Origin: a virus
DNA length: 29,039 nucleotides
Virus record (IMG/VR): IMGVR_UViG_3300043410_000094
Coordinates: 1-29,039 of that record
Strand: one strand, 5' to 3'
The stretch's first letter is position 1. Each line of letters opens with the position of its first letter. The translations under genes were made by a program, and so were the position numbers. Positions 8,350 through 16,015 of this stretch are shown piece after piece. A model generated the notes under the pieces. That model was given only the letters and a program-made list of their open reading frames with translations, had not been told where the DNA came from and did not search any database.

Positions 8350-9717
8350 ATGTCTCAGACACTTTACAATCAAACCGCAAACACGCAAACGATAAACATC
8401 GTCCCGGTACAGGGCATTTTTACCGATACAGCGGGCTTTGTGACGTTTGTCGGGCCTGCTGGCACGTACTTTACGGTTGGCGCAAGTGGAATCGCATCAA
8501 TCACTGGTGGCACGATTGATGGCGCAACAATTGGCGCGACCGTTCCGTCTACTGGCGTGTTTACAAACATTGCTACGACAACGGGAACGATTGCAACAAC
8601 GCCCGCAAGTGGCACTGACATAGTAAATAAAAACTATGTTGATGCGCTGGTTACGGGTCTTGATGTAAAAGGTTCGTGTGTTGCTGGTACAACGGTTGAC
8701 ATTACGCTGTCAGGCGCGCAAACCGTTGACGGCATTGCGCTAGTTGCTGGCGATAGGTGTCTAGTCAAGAATCAAAGCACCGCGTCAGAGAACGGCATTT
8801 ATGTCGTTGCAACGGGTGCATGGACACGTTCGACCGACATGGATACATGGTCAGAAGTTCCCGGCGCGTTTACGTTCTTGGAGCAGGGTAGTAGCCAAGG
8901 TGACACCGGTTGGGTGTGTACGGCTAACGCGGGTGGAACGATTGGCGTAACCGCGATGAACTGGTCGCAGTTTTCGGGCGGCGCGTCATACACAGCGGGA
9001 ACAGGTCTGACGCTGGTTGGCTCAACGTTTAGCCTGACTAATCCTGTCGCTGTAAACCTTGGTGGTACGGCGGGAACTGCTACCCCAACAGCGGGTGCTG
9101 TGGCTTATGGTAGCGGCACTGCTTATGCGTTTACGTCTGCGGGCACTGCGGGACAGTTTTTGCAAAGCAACGGAGCAAGTGCGCCGACATGGGCAGCACC
9201 TTCGACTGCAATCACGATTACCGATGACACAACTACCAATGCCACGCGCTATCCGCTGTTTACCAGCGCGACTAGCGGCACGATTTCGACTGAAAACACC
9301 AGCTCTACAAAGCTAAGTTTCAATCCTTCAACCGGCTATTTGACGGTTACGGGACTGACAAGCCCGATCATCAACAACCCGACCGTGACTAACTACGTCG
9401 AAAGCGTTGTAGCTATTGGTACGGTAACAACGTCAAACACTTTGTCGCTAACTAATGGAACGGTGCAGACAGCTACGCTCACCGCATCTACGGCTTGCAC
9501 GTTCACGATGCCGACGGCGACTGCTGGTAAGTCTTTTGTGCTGCTACTTAAGCAAGCTGCTTCGACGGGTAACGGTACGGCTACTTTTACTAGCGTGAAG
9601 TGGGGCACAAGCGGTGCGCCGACAATTACGGCGACTGCGGGCAAGATGGACATTCTGACGTTTATCAGCGATGGGACGAACTGGTACGGTTCGATTGCTC
9701 AAGGATACACACCTTAA
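8350..9717 (+). CDS. Phage tail fibre protein
   Basis: A 455-residue protein with a modular fibre architecture. Residues 1-60 are beta-rich with Gly turns. Residues about 95-205 carry the recurrent phage-fibre module: VNKNYVDALVTGLDVKGSC, a VDGIALVAGDRCLVKNQ strand, NGIYVVATGAWTRSTD and GWVCTANAGGTIGVTAMNW. Residues 215-330 are Thr/Gly/Ala-rich low-complexity beta sequence, and the C-terminal ~75 residues form a separate domain (TLTASTACTFTMP, DILTFISDGTNWYGS) also seen at phage fibre ends. It probably binds a host surface structure. AAGGGG six bases before the ATG supports the start. Its stop shares bases with the next ATG (TAATG), coupling it to the glycine-rich gene. Confidence 0.75.
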   Translation: MSQTLYNQTANTQTINIVPVQGIFTDTAGFVTFVGPAGTYFTVGASGIASITGGTIDGATIGATVPSTGVFTNIATTTGTIATTPASGTDIVNKNYVDALVTGLDVKGSCVAGTTVDITLSGAQTVDGIALVAGDRCLVKNQSTASENGIYVVATGAWTRSTDMDTWSEVPGAFTFLEQGSSQGDTGWVCTANAGGTIGVTAMNWSQFSGGASYTAGTGLTLVGSTFSLTNPVAVNLGGTAGTATPTAGAVAYGSGTAYAFTSAGTAGQFLQSNGASAPTWAAPSTAITITDDTTTNATRYPLFTSATSGTISTENTSSTKLSFNPSTGYLTVTGLTSPIINNPTVTNYVESVVAIGTVTTSNTLSLTNGTVQTATLTASTACTFTMPTATAGKSFVLLLKQAASTGNGTATFTSVKWGTSGAPTITATAGKMDILTFISDGTNWYGSIAQGYTP

Positions 9718-11462
9718 TGTTTGCAGCTAAAAACTTTTTCCTAGCCGCTGGTGCGGGTGGGCCTGTTGCCGACTTCCTTGTTGTAGCGGGTGGTGGCGGC
9801 GGTGGCGCGGGCGGCGGCGGTGGTGGCGCGGGTGGCTATCAATCTTTTACATCGCAATCTCTGTCGTATGGAATCGCTTACACTGTAACGGTTGGTGCTG
9901 GCGGCAATGGCGCATCCACTGGATCGGCTGCAAATGGGACAACAGGCAGCAATTCAGTTTTTAATACAGTCACTTCCGCAGGCGGTGGGGGTGGTGGCAG
10001 TGGAAATACGGTAAACGGACTCAACGGCGGTTCGGGTGGCGGTGGTTCGGGATTGTTTTCCGGTGGTGGTGGCGCGGGTGGCACAGGAAACACTCCTAGC
10101 ACTTCTCCCGTTCAAGGTTACAACGGTGGCAGCGGAAGCGGCGCAGCTTCTTATTACGGAAGCGGCGGTGGTGGTGGTTCAGGCGGCGCTGGCGCTAGTG
10201 GCACTGGCGCTGGCGGTGGCAACGGCGGCATAGCCACATCAAACTCTATCACTGGCTCGGCTGTTTATTACGCTGGCGGTGGTGGTGCAGGATCGTATAG
10301 CGGAGGCACTGCCGGTCTAGGTGGTGGTACATCAACAACTTCGCAAAAAGGTGGCGCAACTGACGGCAATAGTTCAGGCGGCGTAGCATCAAACGCAACC
10401 GCTAACACAGGTGGAGGCGGTGGCGCAGGTGGATATGGCGCACCATATATGGCTGGCGGCAATGGCGGTTCAGGCATCGTCATCATCAAAGTGCCAAACA
10501 CTGTTGGCGCTACTTTTTCAAGCGGCGTGACGTACACGCTTAGTACGTCTGTTGCTGGCTACAACATTTATTCCGTGACGGCTACTAGCACGACCAGCGA
10601 AACTGTAACTTTTGGAACTGCTATATCCGTTGATTACCTTGTGGTAGCTGGAGGCGGTGGCGGTGGTGATTTTGGCGGCGGCGGTGGCGGTGGCGGTGGT
10701 ATGCGTACCGCTACAGGATTATCACTAGTTACTGGAACTAACTACACGGTAACTGTTGGTGGTGGCGGTGTTGGCGCTAGAAGTCCTACGAGATCAACTG
10801 CCGGAAGTAACAGCGTTTTTGGCACAATAACATCGGCTGGCGGCGGTCTTGGCGGCGATAATGATGGCACTGGCGTAGGAGGCAACGGCGGTTCGGGTGG
10901 TGGCGCTTCCCGTAATTCCGGCACAGGCGGCACAGGTAACACCCCAAGCACATCTCCGTCACAAGGCGCAAACGGTGGCGGCGGCACAAACTCAAGCCCG
11001 TATCCCGGAGGCGGTGGTGGAGGCGGTGGAGCATCAGGAACTGCTGGATCAACTGGGTCAGGATCGACTGCTGGCGCAGGTGGCGCGGGAACGGCCTCAA
11101 GCATCACAGGTTCGTCAGTTACTTACGCTGGCGGTGGAGGTGCTGGTATTGCCAACGGAGGAACTAGCGCATCAGGCGGCGCTGGTGGCGGCGGCAATGG
11201 TGGTAACAGCGGTCACATAGGCTATGACGGGACGGCAAACACCGGAGGTGGTGGTGGTGGCGGTTGGTCATCCAACACTTCATTTACGACCTACACAACT
11301 GGTGGCGCAGGTGGTTCAGGTGTTGTCATCATCAAGATTCCTGACACCTATACCGCAACTTTCTCCGGTGGCGTGACGCAAACTTCTGTCACTAGCGGCG
11401 GGTACAAGATTTATACTGTAACGGCTACTTCTACCACTAGCGAAACCGTATCGTTTGCATAA
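9717..11462 (+). CDS. Glycine-rich repeat adhesin / tail-tip protein
   Basis: A 581-residue protein starting at the ATG of TAATG (9717-9719). The frame is open 39 codons further upstream, but that part overlaps the fibre gene and is not fibre-like. After a short N-terminus there are two homologous halves, each beginning D[FY]LVVAGGGGGG, running through ~230 residues of Gly/Ser/Ala/Asn with short aromatic strands, then GGSG[IV]VIIK[VI]P and ending YTVTATSTTSETV[TS]F. This is the glycine-rich domain arrangement of some phage receptor-binding proteins; polyglycine-rich sheets also form the receptor-binding domain of T4-like gp38 adhesins. A host-adhesin role is inferred. Long GGN runs are prone to repeat slippage. 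Antisense proline-rich frames here are shadows. Confidence 0.7.
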   Translation: MFAAKNFFLAAGAGGPVADFLVVAGGGGGGAGGGGGGAGGYQSFTSQSLSYGIAYTVTVGAGGNGASTGSAANGTTGSNSVFNTVTSAGGGGGGSGNTVNGLNGGSGGGGSGLFSGGGGAGGTGNTPSTSPVQGYNGGSGSGAASYYGSGGGGGSGGAGASGTGAGGGNGGIATSNSITGSAVYYAGGGGAGSYSGGTAGLGGGTSTTSQKGGATDGNSSGGVASNATANTGGGGGAGGYGAPYMAGGNGGSGIVIIKVPNTVGATFSSGVTYTLSTSVAGYNIYSVTATSTTSETVTFGTAISVDYLVVAGGGGGGDFGGGGGGGGGMRTATGLSLVTGTNYTVTVGGGGVGARSPTRSTAGSNSVFGTITSAGGGLGGDNDGTGVGGNGGSGGGASRNSGTGGTGNTPSTSPSQGANGGGGTNSSPYPGGGGGGGGASGTAGSTGSGSTAGAGGAGTASSITGSSVTYAGGGGAGIANGGTSASGGAGGGGNGGNSGHIGYDGTANTGGGGGGGWSSNTSFTTYTTGGAGGSGVVIIKIPDTYTATFSGGVTQTSVTSGGYKIYTVTATSTTSETVSFA

Positions 11463-11488
11463 GTCCTTAACCAAACGGAGATTTTAAA

Positions 11489-11848
11489 ATCGCACACTTC
11501 GCAAAACTTGATGAAAATAATATCGTGGTGTTTGTCACTGTCGGCAGGGATGAGGACAATGGCAAGGAAGCGGAACTGACGGCGCGTACTGGCGATGTCT
11601 ACAAGCAGACTTCGTACAACACAATCGGCGGTGTTCACTTGTTAGGCGGTACGCCATTCCGCAAGAACTACGCAGGAATTGGCTACACCTATGACGAACA
11701 GCGCGATGCTTTTATTCCTCCGCAACCGTATCCGTCTTGGGTGCTAAATGAGGATTCCTGTTTGTGGGATGCGCCCGTGCCTATGCCGACTGATGACAAG
11801 CGATATTCGTGGGATGAAGTCACCATTTCTTGGAAGGAACAAGCATGA
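11489..11848 (+). CDS. Conserved small phage protein, apparent ATC start codon
   Basis: The frame encodes 119 residues if read from 11489. The codons after ATC 11489 spell AHFAKLDENNIVVFVTVGRD, which I recognise as the normal start (M)AHFAKLDENN of a small protein common in phages, usually near fibre genes. The C-terminal half (RKNYAGIGYTYD, DAFIPPQPYPSWVLNEDSCLW) is the conserved part. The frame is closed upstream by TAA at 11468, and no ATG, GTG or TTG occurs in frame until GTG at 11522. GGAG at 11477-11480 sits eight bases before ATC, ideal spacing, whereas the GTGs at 11522/11525 have none. I therefore place the start at ATC, or a sequence error has changed an ATG. The role is unknown. 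Confidence 0.75.
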   Translation: MAHFAKLDENNIVVFVTVGRDEDNGKEAELTARTGDVYKQTSYNTIGGVHLLGGTPFRKNYAGIGYTYDEQRDAFIPPQPYPSWVLNEDSCLWDAPVPMPTDDKRYSWDEVTISWKEQA

Positions 11849-12042
11849 AGCTGATCCGTTTGACCAATGCTACAAAAGGCCGGATCGGTGAAGGTTTGAT
11901 CCTTAACACCGAAGCAATGATGTCATTTTTTGAAAACACGCAAGAAGATGGCACAAAAGTTACCGTGGCTTTTGGAATGAACGGCAATTCTTGGGAAGTG
12001 CAAGAATCTATTGATGAAATTATGAGCAAAATTGATGGTTAA
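11845..12042 (+). CDS. Small hypothetical protein
   Basis: A 65-residue protein read from the ATG of an ATGA overlap with the preceding gene (MKLIRLTNATKGRIGEGLIL). A TTG five codons upstream is possible but lies inside the previous coding sequence. AAGGAACAAGC immediately upstream gives a good ribosome-binding site. The protein looks like a small beta-barrel or strand-rich fold (LIRLTN, LILNTEAMMSFFE, TKVTVAFGMNGNSWEVQES) with an amphipathic C-terminal helix. It has no cysteine or membrane segment, and I do not recognise the family. It travels with the two conserved small genes on either side, between the adhesin and the tail-hub genes. Confidence 0.6.
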   Translation: MKLIRLTNATKGRIGEGLILNTEAMMSFFENTQEDGTKVTVAFGMNGNSWEVQESIDEIMSKIDG

Positions 12043-12340
12043 CCTGCAATGGCAGATTCTTAGCGTCGAGGAAACCGACGGCGTTATCACTAGTGCCTAT
12101 TACCGGGTGACGGCTAGGGGCTATGAGCAGGTGGTGCAAAGCGAAGGACACTGGAAGTTTCCCAATCCGGTAGCAAATCTTCCCTATGAAAAAGTGCGGC
12201 AAACAGATATCATTTCATGGATTGAGCAAGGCTCAAAAGGCGCAATCAGCAGCAACCTAGAAAGTCAGCTTTTGGCGCTGAACAAGGAAAAACCTGTGCT
12301 GCCGTGGCTAAAGACTGCTTTTACGCCGTTTAAGGACTGA
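12035..12340 (+). CDS. Conserved small phage protein (DUF7936-like)
   Basis: A 101-residue protein starting at ATG 12035, overlapping the previous gene by 8 bases; a TTG at 12032 would add one residue. It shows the arrangement of a small protein widely seen in marine and freshwater phages: an N-terminal WQILSVEETDGVITSAYYRVTA strand pair with Gly turns, a central P-N-P, then DIISWIEQGSKGAISSNLES and a variable helical tail. I link it to the DUF7936-type group from memory. Function is unknown; in other phages the gene sits near fibre or tail genes, as here. Confidence 0.55.
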   Translation: MVNLQWQILSVEETDGVITSAYYRVTARGYEQVVQSEGHWKFPNPVANLPYEKVRQTDIISWIEQGSKGAISSNLESQLLALNKEKPVLPWLKTAFTPFKD

Positions 12341-12342
12341 AA

Positions 12343-13314
12343 ATGGCACAACCGATTGACATTATTAGCCGCGCCTTGAAAGACATAGGTGCGCTAGAAG
12401 CGGGCGAAACGCCAACAGCGGATGCCGCGCAGGACGCATTCGATATGCTCAACGACCTAGTGGATCAATGGTCAAACGAGCAGATGATGGTGTTTTACAA
12501 GACGGAAATTATCTTTCCGGTAACGCAAAATCAAATTCAATACACCATTGGGCCGGGTGGTCAGATTGGCGCGACGTTCATAGGTTCAATCTCAGGGACT
12601 ACCCTGACGATCACTTCCCTGTCTGCTGGTGCGGTGGCTATTGGGCAGACTCTTAGCGGTACAGGGGTGACTGCGGGAACAACCATCACAGGCTTCAATT
12701 CGGGCGCAGGCGGCAACATCAACGAGGCTGGTACGTACACAGTCAACGTGCCGCAAACTGTCGCCAGCACCACGTTATCGGCTTACTACCAGCGTCCTTT
12801 AGCGATTAATTCTGCTTTCGTCCGTGTGACCACCACCAGCAACGGTGTTCCTATCTATAACGGTGGCTTGGACTACCCTGTGGGCGTTTTGAACGTCGAG
12901 GAATACGAGCAGATTGGACTGAAAAGCCTCAACGGGCCGTGGCCTAAGGCGCTTTACTATATGCCGGGTGAGCAGCTAGGCACGATCTACGTATGGCCTA
13001 ACCCTGCACAGGGCGAGATGCACTTGTTTGCGGATACGGTATTTGCCCGCTATCAGACGATGTACGACACGATAGCCTTACCGCAGGGCTACAGCATGGC
13101 GCTGCGATGGAATCTTGCAGAGCGTCTAATGCCGATGTACGGCAAAGCATCAACGACACAAATCACGATGATTAACGCTTATGCCGCGCAAAGCAAAGCG
13201 ACGATCAAACGCACGAATATGCGACCGACCCAAGCTGCTAGATACCCCGATTCGCTCCTAGTTGGCAAAATGAAGGATGCGGGCTGGATTCTTAGCGGCG
13301 GGTTTATGAGGTAA
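12343..13314 (+). CDS. P22 gp4-like tail accessory / DNA-stabilisation protein with inserted beta module
   Basis: This protein is expected to bind under the portal, close the packaged head and prepare the tail hub. Of 323 residues, the N-terminal ~70 (IDIISRALKDIGALEAGETP, DMLNDLVDQWSNEQMMVFY) and residues 150-323 (LNVEEYEQIGLKSLNGPWP, ALPQGYSMALRWNLAERLMP) match P22 gp4-type proteins. Between them, residues about 77-147 form a Thr/Gly-rich beta module that interrupts the family and recurs in the next gene. P22 gp4 is much shorter (166), although gp4 relatives in other phages are also longer. AAGGA upstream supports the ATG, and the next gene begins 4 bases after its stop. Confidence 0.85.
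   Translation: MAQPIDIISRALKDIGALEAGETPTADAAQDAFDMLNDLVDQWSNEQMMVFYKTEIIFPVTQNQIQYTIGPGGQIGATFIGSISGTTLTITSLSAGAVAIGQTLSGTGVTAGTTITGFNSGAGGNINEAGTYTVNVPQTVASTTLSAYYQRPLAINSAFVRVTTTSNGVPIYNGGLDYPVGVLNVEEYEQIGLKSLNGPWPKALYYMPGEQLGTIYVWPNPAQGEMHLFADTVFARYQTMYDTIALPQGYSMALRWNLAERLMPMYGKASTTQITMINAYAAQSKATIKRTNMRPTQAARYPDSLLVGKMKDAGWILSGGFMR
12571..12783 (+). repeat. Beta-module copy 1 inside the gp4-like gene
   Basis: It encodes about 71 residues from GATFIGSISGTTLTITS to NVPQTVASTTLSA. The plan is F-[IV]-G-S-I-S-G-T-T-L-T-[IV]-T, then IGQTLSGTGVTAGTTIT, a Gly-rich turn, then GTYTVN--QTVASTT. The same plan is present in the gp10-like gene at 13708-13911 and, more diverged, at 14188-14355. Confidence 0.8.
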
Positions 13315-13317
13315 CAA

Positions 13318-15417
13318 ATGCCGGATTTCGGATTCGTCGGGGCTAGTTACGAAGCACCTAGCATTTATCAGGATGCACAGGAGTGCATTAACTGGTTTCC
13401 CGAAGTAGACCCCACTAAACAAGCCGGTGAACGCGGTGTGGTGGCTCTATACCCTACGCCGGGGCTAGTCTCGCAAATTGTGTTGCGAAACCAGCAAGAA
13501 GTCCGTGGGATGCGTACTTTGTCGGGTGGATCATTGTTGCTGGCAGTGTGCGGCCCTTACGTCTATTCGATGGATTCGACCTACGTCCCGACCATTATCG
13601 GGCAGCTAAATTCCTCATCCGGTCGCGTCGGCATTACTGACAACGGGCTGAATGCCTACATTGTGGACGGGTCTTATCGGTACACATGGCGCATTTCTAC
13701 CCCGACCGGCGCTCAGTTTGTAGGCTCAATTTCGGGCACGACGTTGACGGTTACGCTGATGAACAGCGGCACAATCACTACCGGACAACAACTGTTTGGG
13801 GTGGGCGTAACAGCCGAAACAATCATTACCGCAACCGGCACAGGATCGGGCGGGGTGGGTACATACACCATCAACATTTCGCAGACAGTCGCATCCAGCA
13901 CCATGAACTCGGCGGCTGTTGCGTCGGTAATGACTGCCTCTATCGGTAGCGGTGTTCAGTCGTTTGCTGTGACTAATGGCGGGTCGAACTACATTAGCCC
14001 AATCATTACGTTTAACACGCCCTCGGGGGGCGTAGCAGCTACGGGAACGGTAACGCAGGTGGCAGGCGTTATCACTGCGGTGACGATTACCAACCCCGGC
14101 ACTGGCTACACCACGACCGCAACGTTTACGATTTCCGACACGTTAGGTGGTACGGGTTCAGCGGCGACCGGAACGGTCACGATGGCTAACTACTCGCTGA
14201 ATGTCACAGCGACTTCGGGAACATTGTATCCCGGTCAGACGATACAAGGCGCAGGCATTACGGCTAACACCATTATTACCGCCCTCGGTACAGGTACGGG
14301 TGGGACAGGTACTTACAGTGTCAGTCCTTCGCAGACGATTTCTAGCGAAACAATGTATGCGTTGAACTTCACAGTGTTACCGGCTTCGGATGGTGCATTC
14401 TCAGGTGCAACGTCGGTTGACGTAGTGGATAACTACATTGTCTACAACCGACCGAACACTCAGCAATTTGGATCGACTTCGGCGTTGTCGCCATTTTCTC
14501 CGGCGCTATCTTTTGCAAGCAAAGACGGCGCACCCGATAACCTAGTGGCGATCATGGTCGATCACAGAGAGGTTTATCTGATTGGAGAAGTCTCTAGCGA
14601 AGTGTGGATAGATTCGGGCACTTTTCCGTTTCCTTTCCAAAGGATACCGGGAACGTCTACGCAACACGGTATAGCAGCAAAGTTTTCAATTGCACGAATC
14701 GGCAATTCGTTTGCTTACGTTTCAAAAAACAATCGAGGCGATGCAATCATCGTGCAGATGAATGGTTATGTCCCGCAGCGAATTAGTACGCACGCAGTTG
14801 AAAACACGATTGAAGGTCAAACGATTAGCGATGCTGTCGCGTGGTCTTATCAGCTAGAAGGTCACGAAGTCTATGTAGTGTCATTTCCAACATTGCAACT
14901 AACATGGGCATGGGATGCAACTACCGGACTGTGGCACAAATGGTTGTATTGCACCAATGAAAACCAGTTCCAACGACACAGAGGAAATTGTTCTGCATTC
15001 TTCCAAGGCTTTACGCTTGTCGGTGACTACGAAAACGGCAACATCTATGCGTTGAAAAGCGGTGTGTATACCGACAACGGACAGCTAGTGCGTCGCGTGC
15101 GTCGATGCCCGCATCTAGTAACGGATTTTCAGCGGCAATACTTTGATGAATTGCAAATTCAATTTCAGCCGGGTGTTGGTATCTCGACAGGACAAGGCGA
15201 TAACCCGCAAGCGATGCTGAGATGGTCAAACGATGGTGGCTCTACTTGGTCAAATGAACACTGGACAAGCATCGGGCAGATCGGAAAGTATCGCAATCGC
15301 GCTATATGGCGCAGGCTTGGAACTTCAAGAGATAGAATCTATGAAGTTGTTGTAACTGATCCGATCAAAGCGGTCATTGTGTCGGCAAACCTAAAAGCCA
15401 CATCCGGGGATAGCTAA
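13318..15417 (+). CDS. P22 gp10-like packaged-DNA stabilisation / tail hub protein
   Basis: A 699-residue protein. Residues 1-130 (MPDFGFVGASYEAPSIYQDA, QECINWFPEV, GLVSQI) and 349-699 (DNYIVYNRPNTQQFG, EVYLIGEVSSEVWIDSG, MLRWSNDGGSTWSNEHW, IGKYRNRAIWRRLG) are clearly P22-gp10-type, a beta-propeller-rich hub that attaches below gp4. About 218 residues (131-348) are an insertion of beta modules; subtracting it leaves about 481 residues, close to the 472 of P22 gp10. This suggests the inserts were added to a complete ancestral protein. GAGGT upstream of the ATG supports the start. Its stop overlaps the next ATG (TAATG). Confidence 0.9.
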   Translation: MPDFGFVGASYEAPSIYQDAQECINWFPEVDPTKQAGERGVVALYPTPGLVSQIVLRNQQEVRGMRTLSGGSLLLAVCGPYVYSMDSTYVPTIIGQLNSSSGRVGITDNGLNAYIVDGSYRYTWRISTPTGAQFVGSISGTTLTVTLMNSGTITTGQQLFGVGVTAETIITATGTGSGGVGTYTINISQTVASSTMNSAAVASVMTASIGSGVQSFAVTNGGSNYISPIITFNTPSGGVAATGTVTQVAGVITAVTITNPGTGYTTTATFTISDTLGGTGSAATGTVTMANYSLNVTATSGTLYPGQTIQGAGITANTIITALGTGTGGTGTYSVSPSQTISSETMYALNFTVLPASDGAFSGATSVDVVDNYIVYNRPNTQQFGSTSALSPFSPALSFASKDGAPDNLVAIMVDHREVYLIGEVSSEVWIDSGTFPFPFQRIPGTSTQHGIAAKFSIARIGNSFAYVSKNNRGDAIIVQMNGYVPQRISTHAVENTIEGQTISDAVAWSYQLEGHEVYVVSFPTLQLTWAWDATTGLWHKWLYCTNENQFQRHRGNCSAFFQGFTLVGDYENGNIYALKSGVYTDNGQLVRRVRRCPHLVTDFQRQYFDELQIQFQPGVGISTGQGDNPQAMLRWSNDGGSTWSNEHWTSIGQIGKYRNRAIWRRLGTSRDRIYEVVVTDPIKAVIVSANLKATSGDS
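13708..14361 (+). repeat. Inserted beta-module tract inside the gp10-like gene
   Basis: Three modules in a row. Residues 131-198 (AQFVGSISGTTLTVT to QTVASSTM) match the module in the gp4-like gene. Residues about 205-290 form a different module with the pattern GGSNYISPIITF, V-A-G-V-I-T-A-V-T-I-T-N-P-G-T-G-Y. Residues 291-346 (LNVTATSGTLYPGQTIQGAG to QTISSETM) are a diverged further copy of the first module. The conserved propeller protein resumes right after. Confidence 0.8.
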
Positions 15418-15641
15418 TGCTTCCAACTTCACAAACACAACCTTATCCGCAAGCGGAATTCCTTGATAAAGCGACGAACCGCCCAACAAGGACATGGCAG
15501 CAATTTTTTATCAACTTGCTGAACTTTTCGAGTTCGACAAGCGCAACAGCGGGTAACTACGTGTTGCCTAGCAAACCTGCTGGCTTTATGAACGTCACGG
15601 TTAACGGTCAGCAGTTTAAAGTGCCTTATTACAACCAATGA
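15417..15641 (+). CDS. Small virion-associated hypothetical protein
   Basis: A 74-residue protein starting in a TAATG overlap with the gp10-like gene. The N-terminus is polar with Pro/Gln; a central aromatic helix reads RTWQQFFINLLNF; the end is a beta hairpin (GFMNVTVNGQQFKVPYYN). The last pattern, G-F-[MI]-N-V-T-[VI]-N-G---K-V-P-Y-Y, is recurrent in small proteins beside phage tail genes. Function is unknown. In P22 the tail-needle gene (gp26, 233 residues) lies at this position, but this product is far too short and has no long heptad coiled coil, so I do not call it a needle. Its stop is coupled to the next gene by ATGA. Confidence 0.6.
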   Translation: MLPTSQTQPYPQAEFLDKATNRPTRTWQQFFINLLNFSSSTSATAGNYVLPSKPAGFMNVTVNGQQFKVPYYNQ

Positions 15642-16015
15642 GCGATCAAGAGCAAGCACAGCGCATGATTTACGAATCGGTAAAGAGCCGATTGACAATG
15701 AATTTTGAGCAATTTGCAAAAGTATTGAACGAATGGGAAATTACTCCGCTAAAGCATAAGCAACAAGTCATTGGTGGGGTCATGAGAAAAGACAACGAAT
15801 TGCATATTGGTTACGGTGAAAAGCCAAAAGCAACGATTAGGAAGCATCTGAAGGAAACGATAGGCCGCGTCCTTCAGCAATACGGTTATGCGGTGACGGT
15901 AGTCAATGCAGCAAATGTGCGGGGTTTGAAGTTTTGCGAACGCTTGGGGTTTGTTGTAACCCGCAAGGAAAACGACAACCTTTATTTACAATGCGATAGG
16001 TGCAACTATGTTTAA
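15638..16015 (+). CDS. GNAT-like acyltransferase-fold protein
   Basis: A 125-residue protein. Residues 40-55 form a strand pair (KQQVIGGVMRKDNELHIGY), followed by a basic helix (KATIRKHLKETIGRVLQQYG), a beta strand (YAVTVVNA) and NVRGLKFCERLGF near 92-104. The last is the typical GNAT ending N---G--F-E-[RK]-L-G-F, where the Asn/helix contacts the acyl-CoA pocket. The canonical R/Q-x-x-G-x-G/A loop is weak here (YGEKPKA), so catalysis is uncertain. Short GNAT-fold proteins are common beside podovirus tail and ejection genes. It is coupled by ATGA upstream and overlaps the ejection gene downstream by 8 bases. Confidence 0.6.
   Translation: MSDQEQAQRMIYESVKSRLTMNFEQFAKVLNEWEITPLKHKQQVIGGVMRKDNELHIGYGEKPKATIRKHLKETIGRVLQQYGYAVTVVNAANVRGLKFCERLGFVVTRKENDNLYLQCDRCNYV

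Noticed and set aside
9878-11107. Long antisense proline-rich frames opposite the glycine-rich adhesin.
   Set aside because: They are the reverse complement of GGN codons (NCC = Pro/Ala etc.), with no ribosome-binding sites and no protein-like features.
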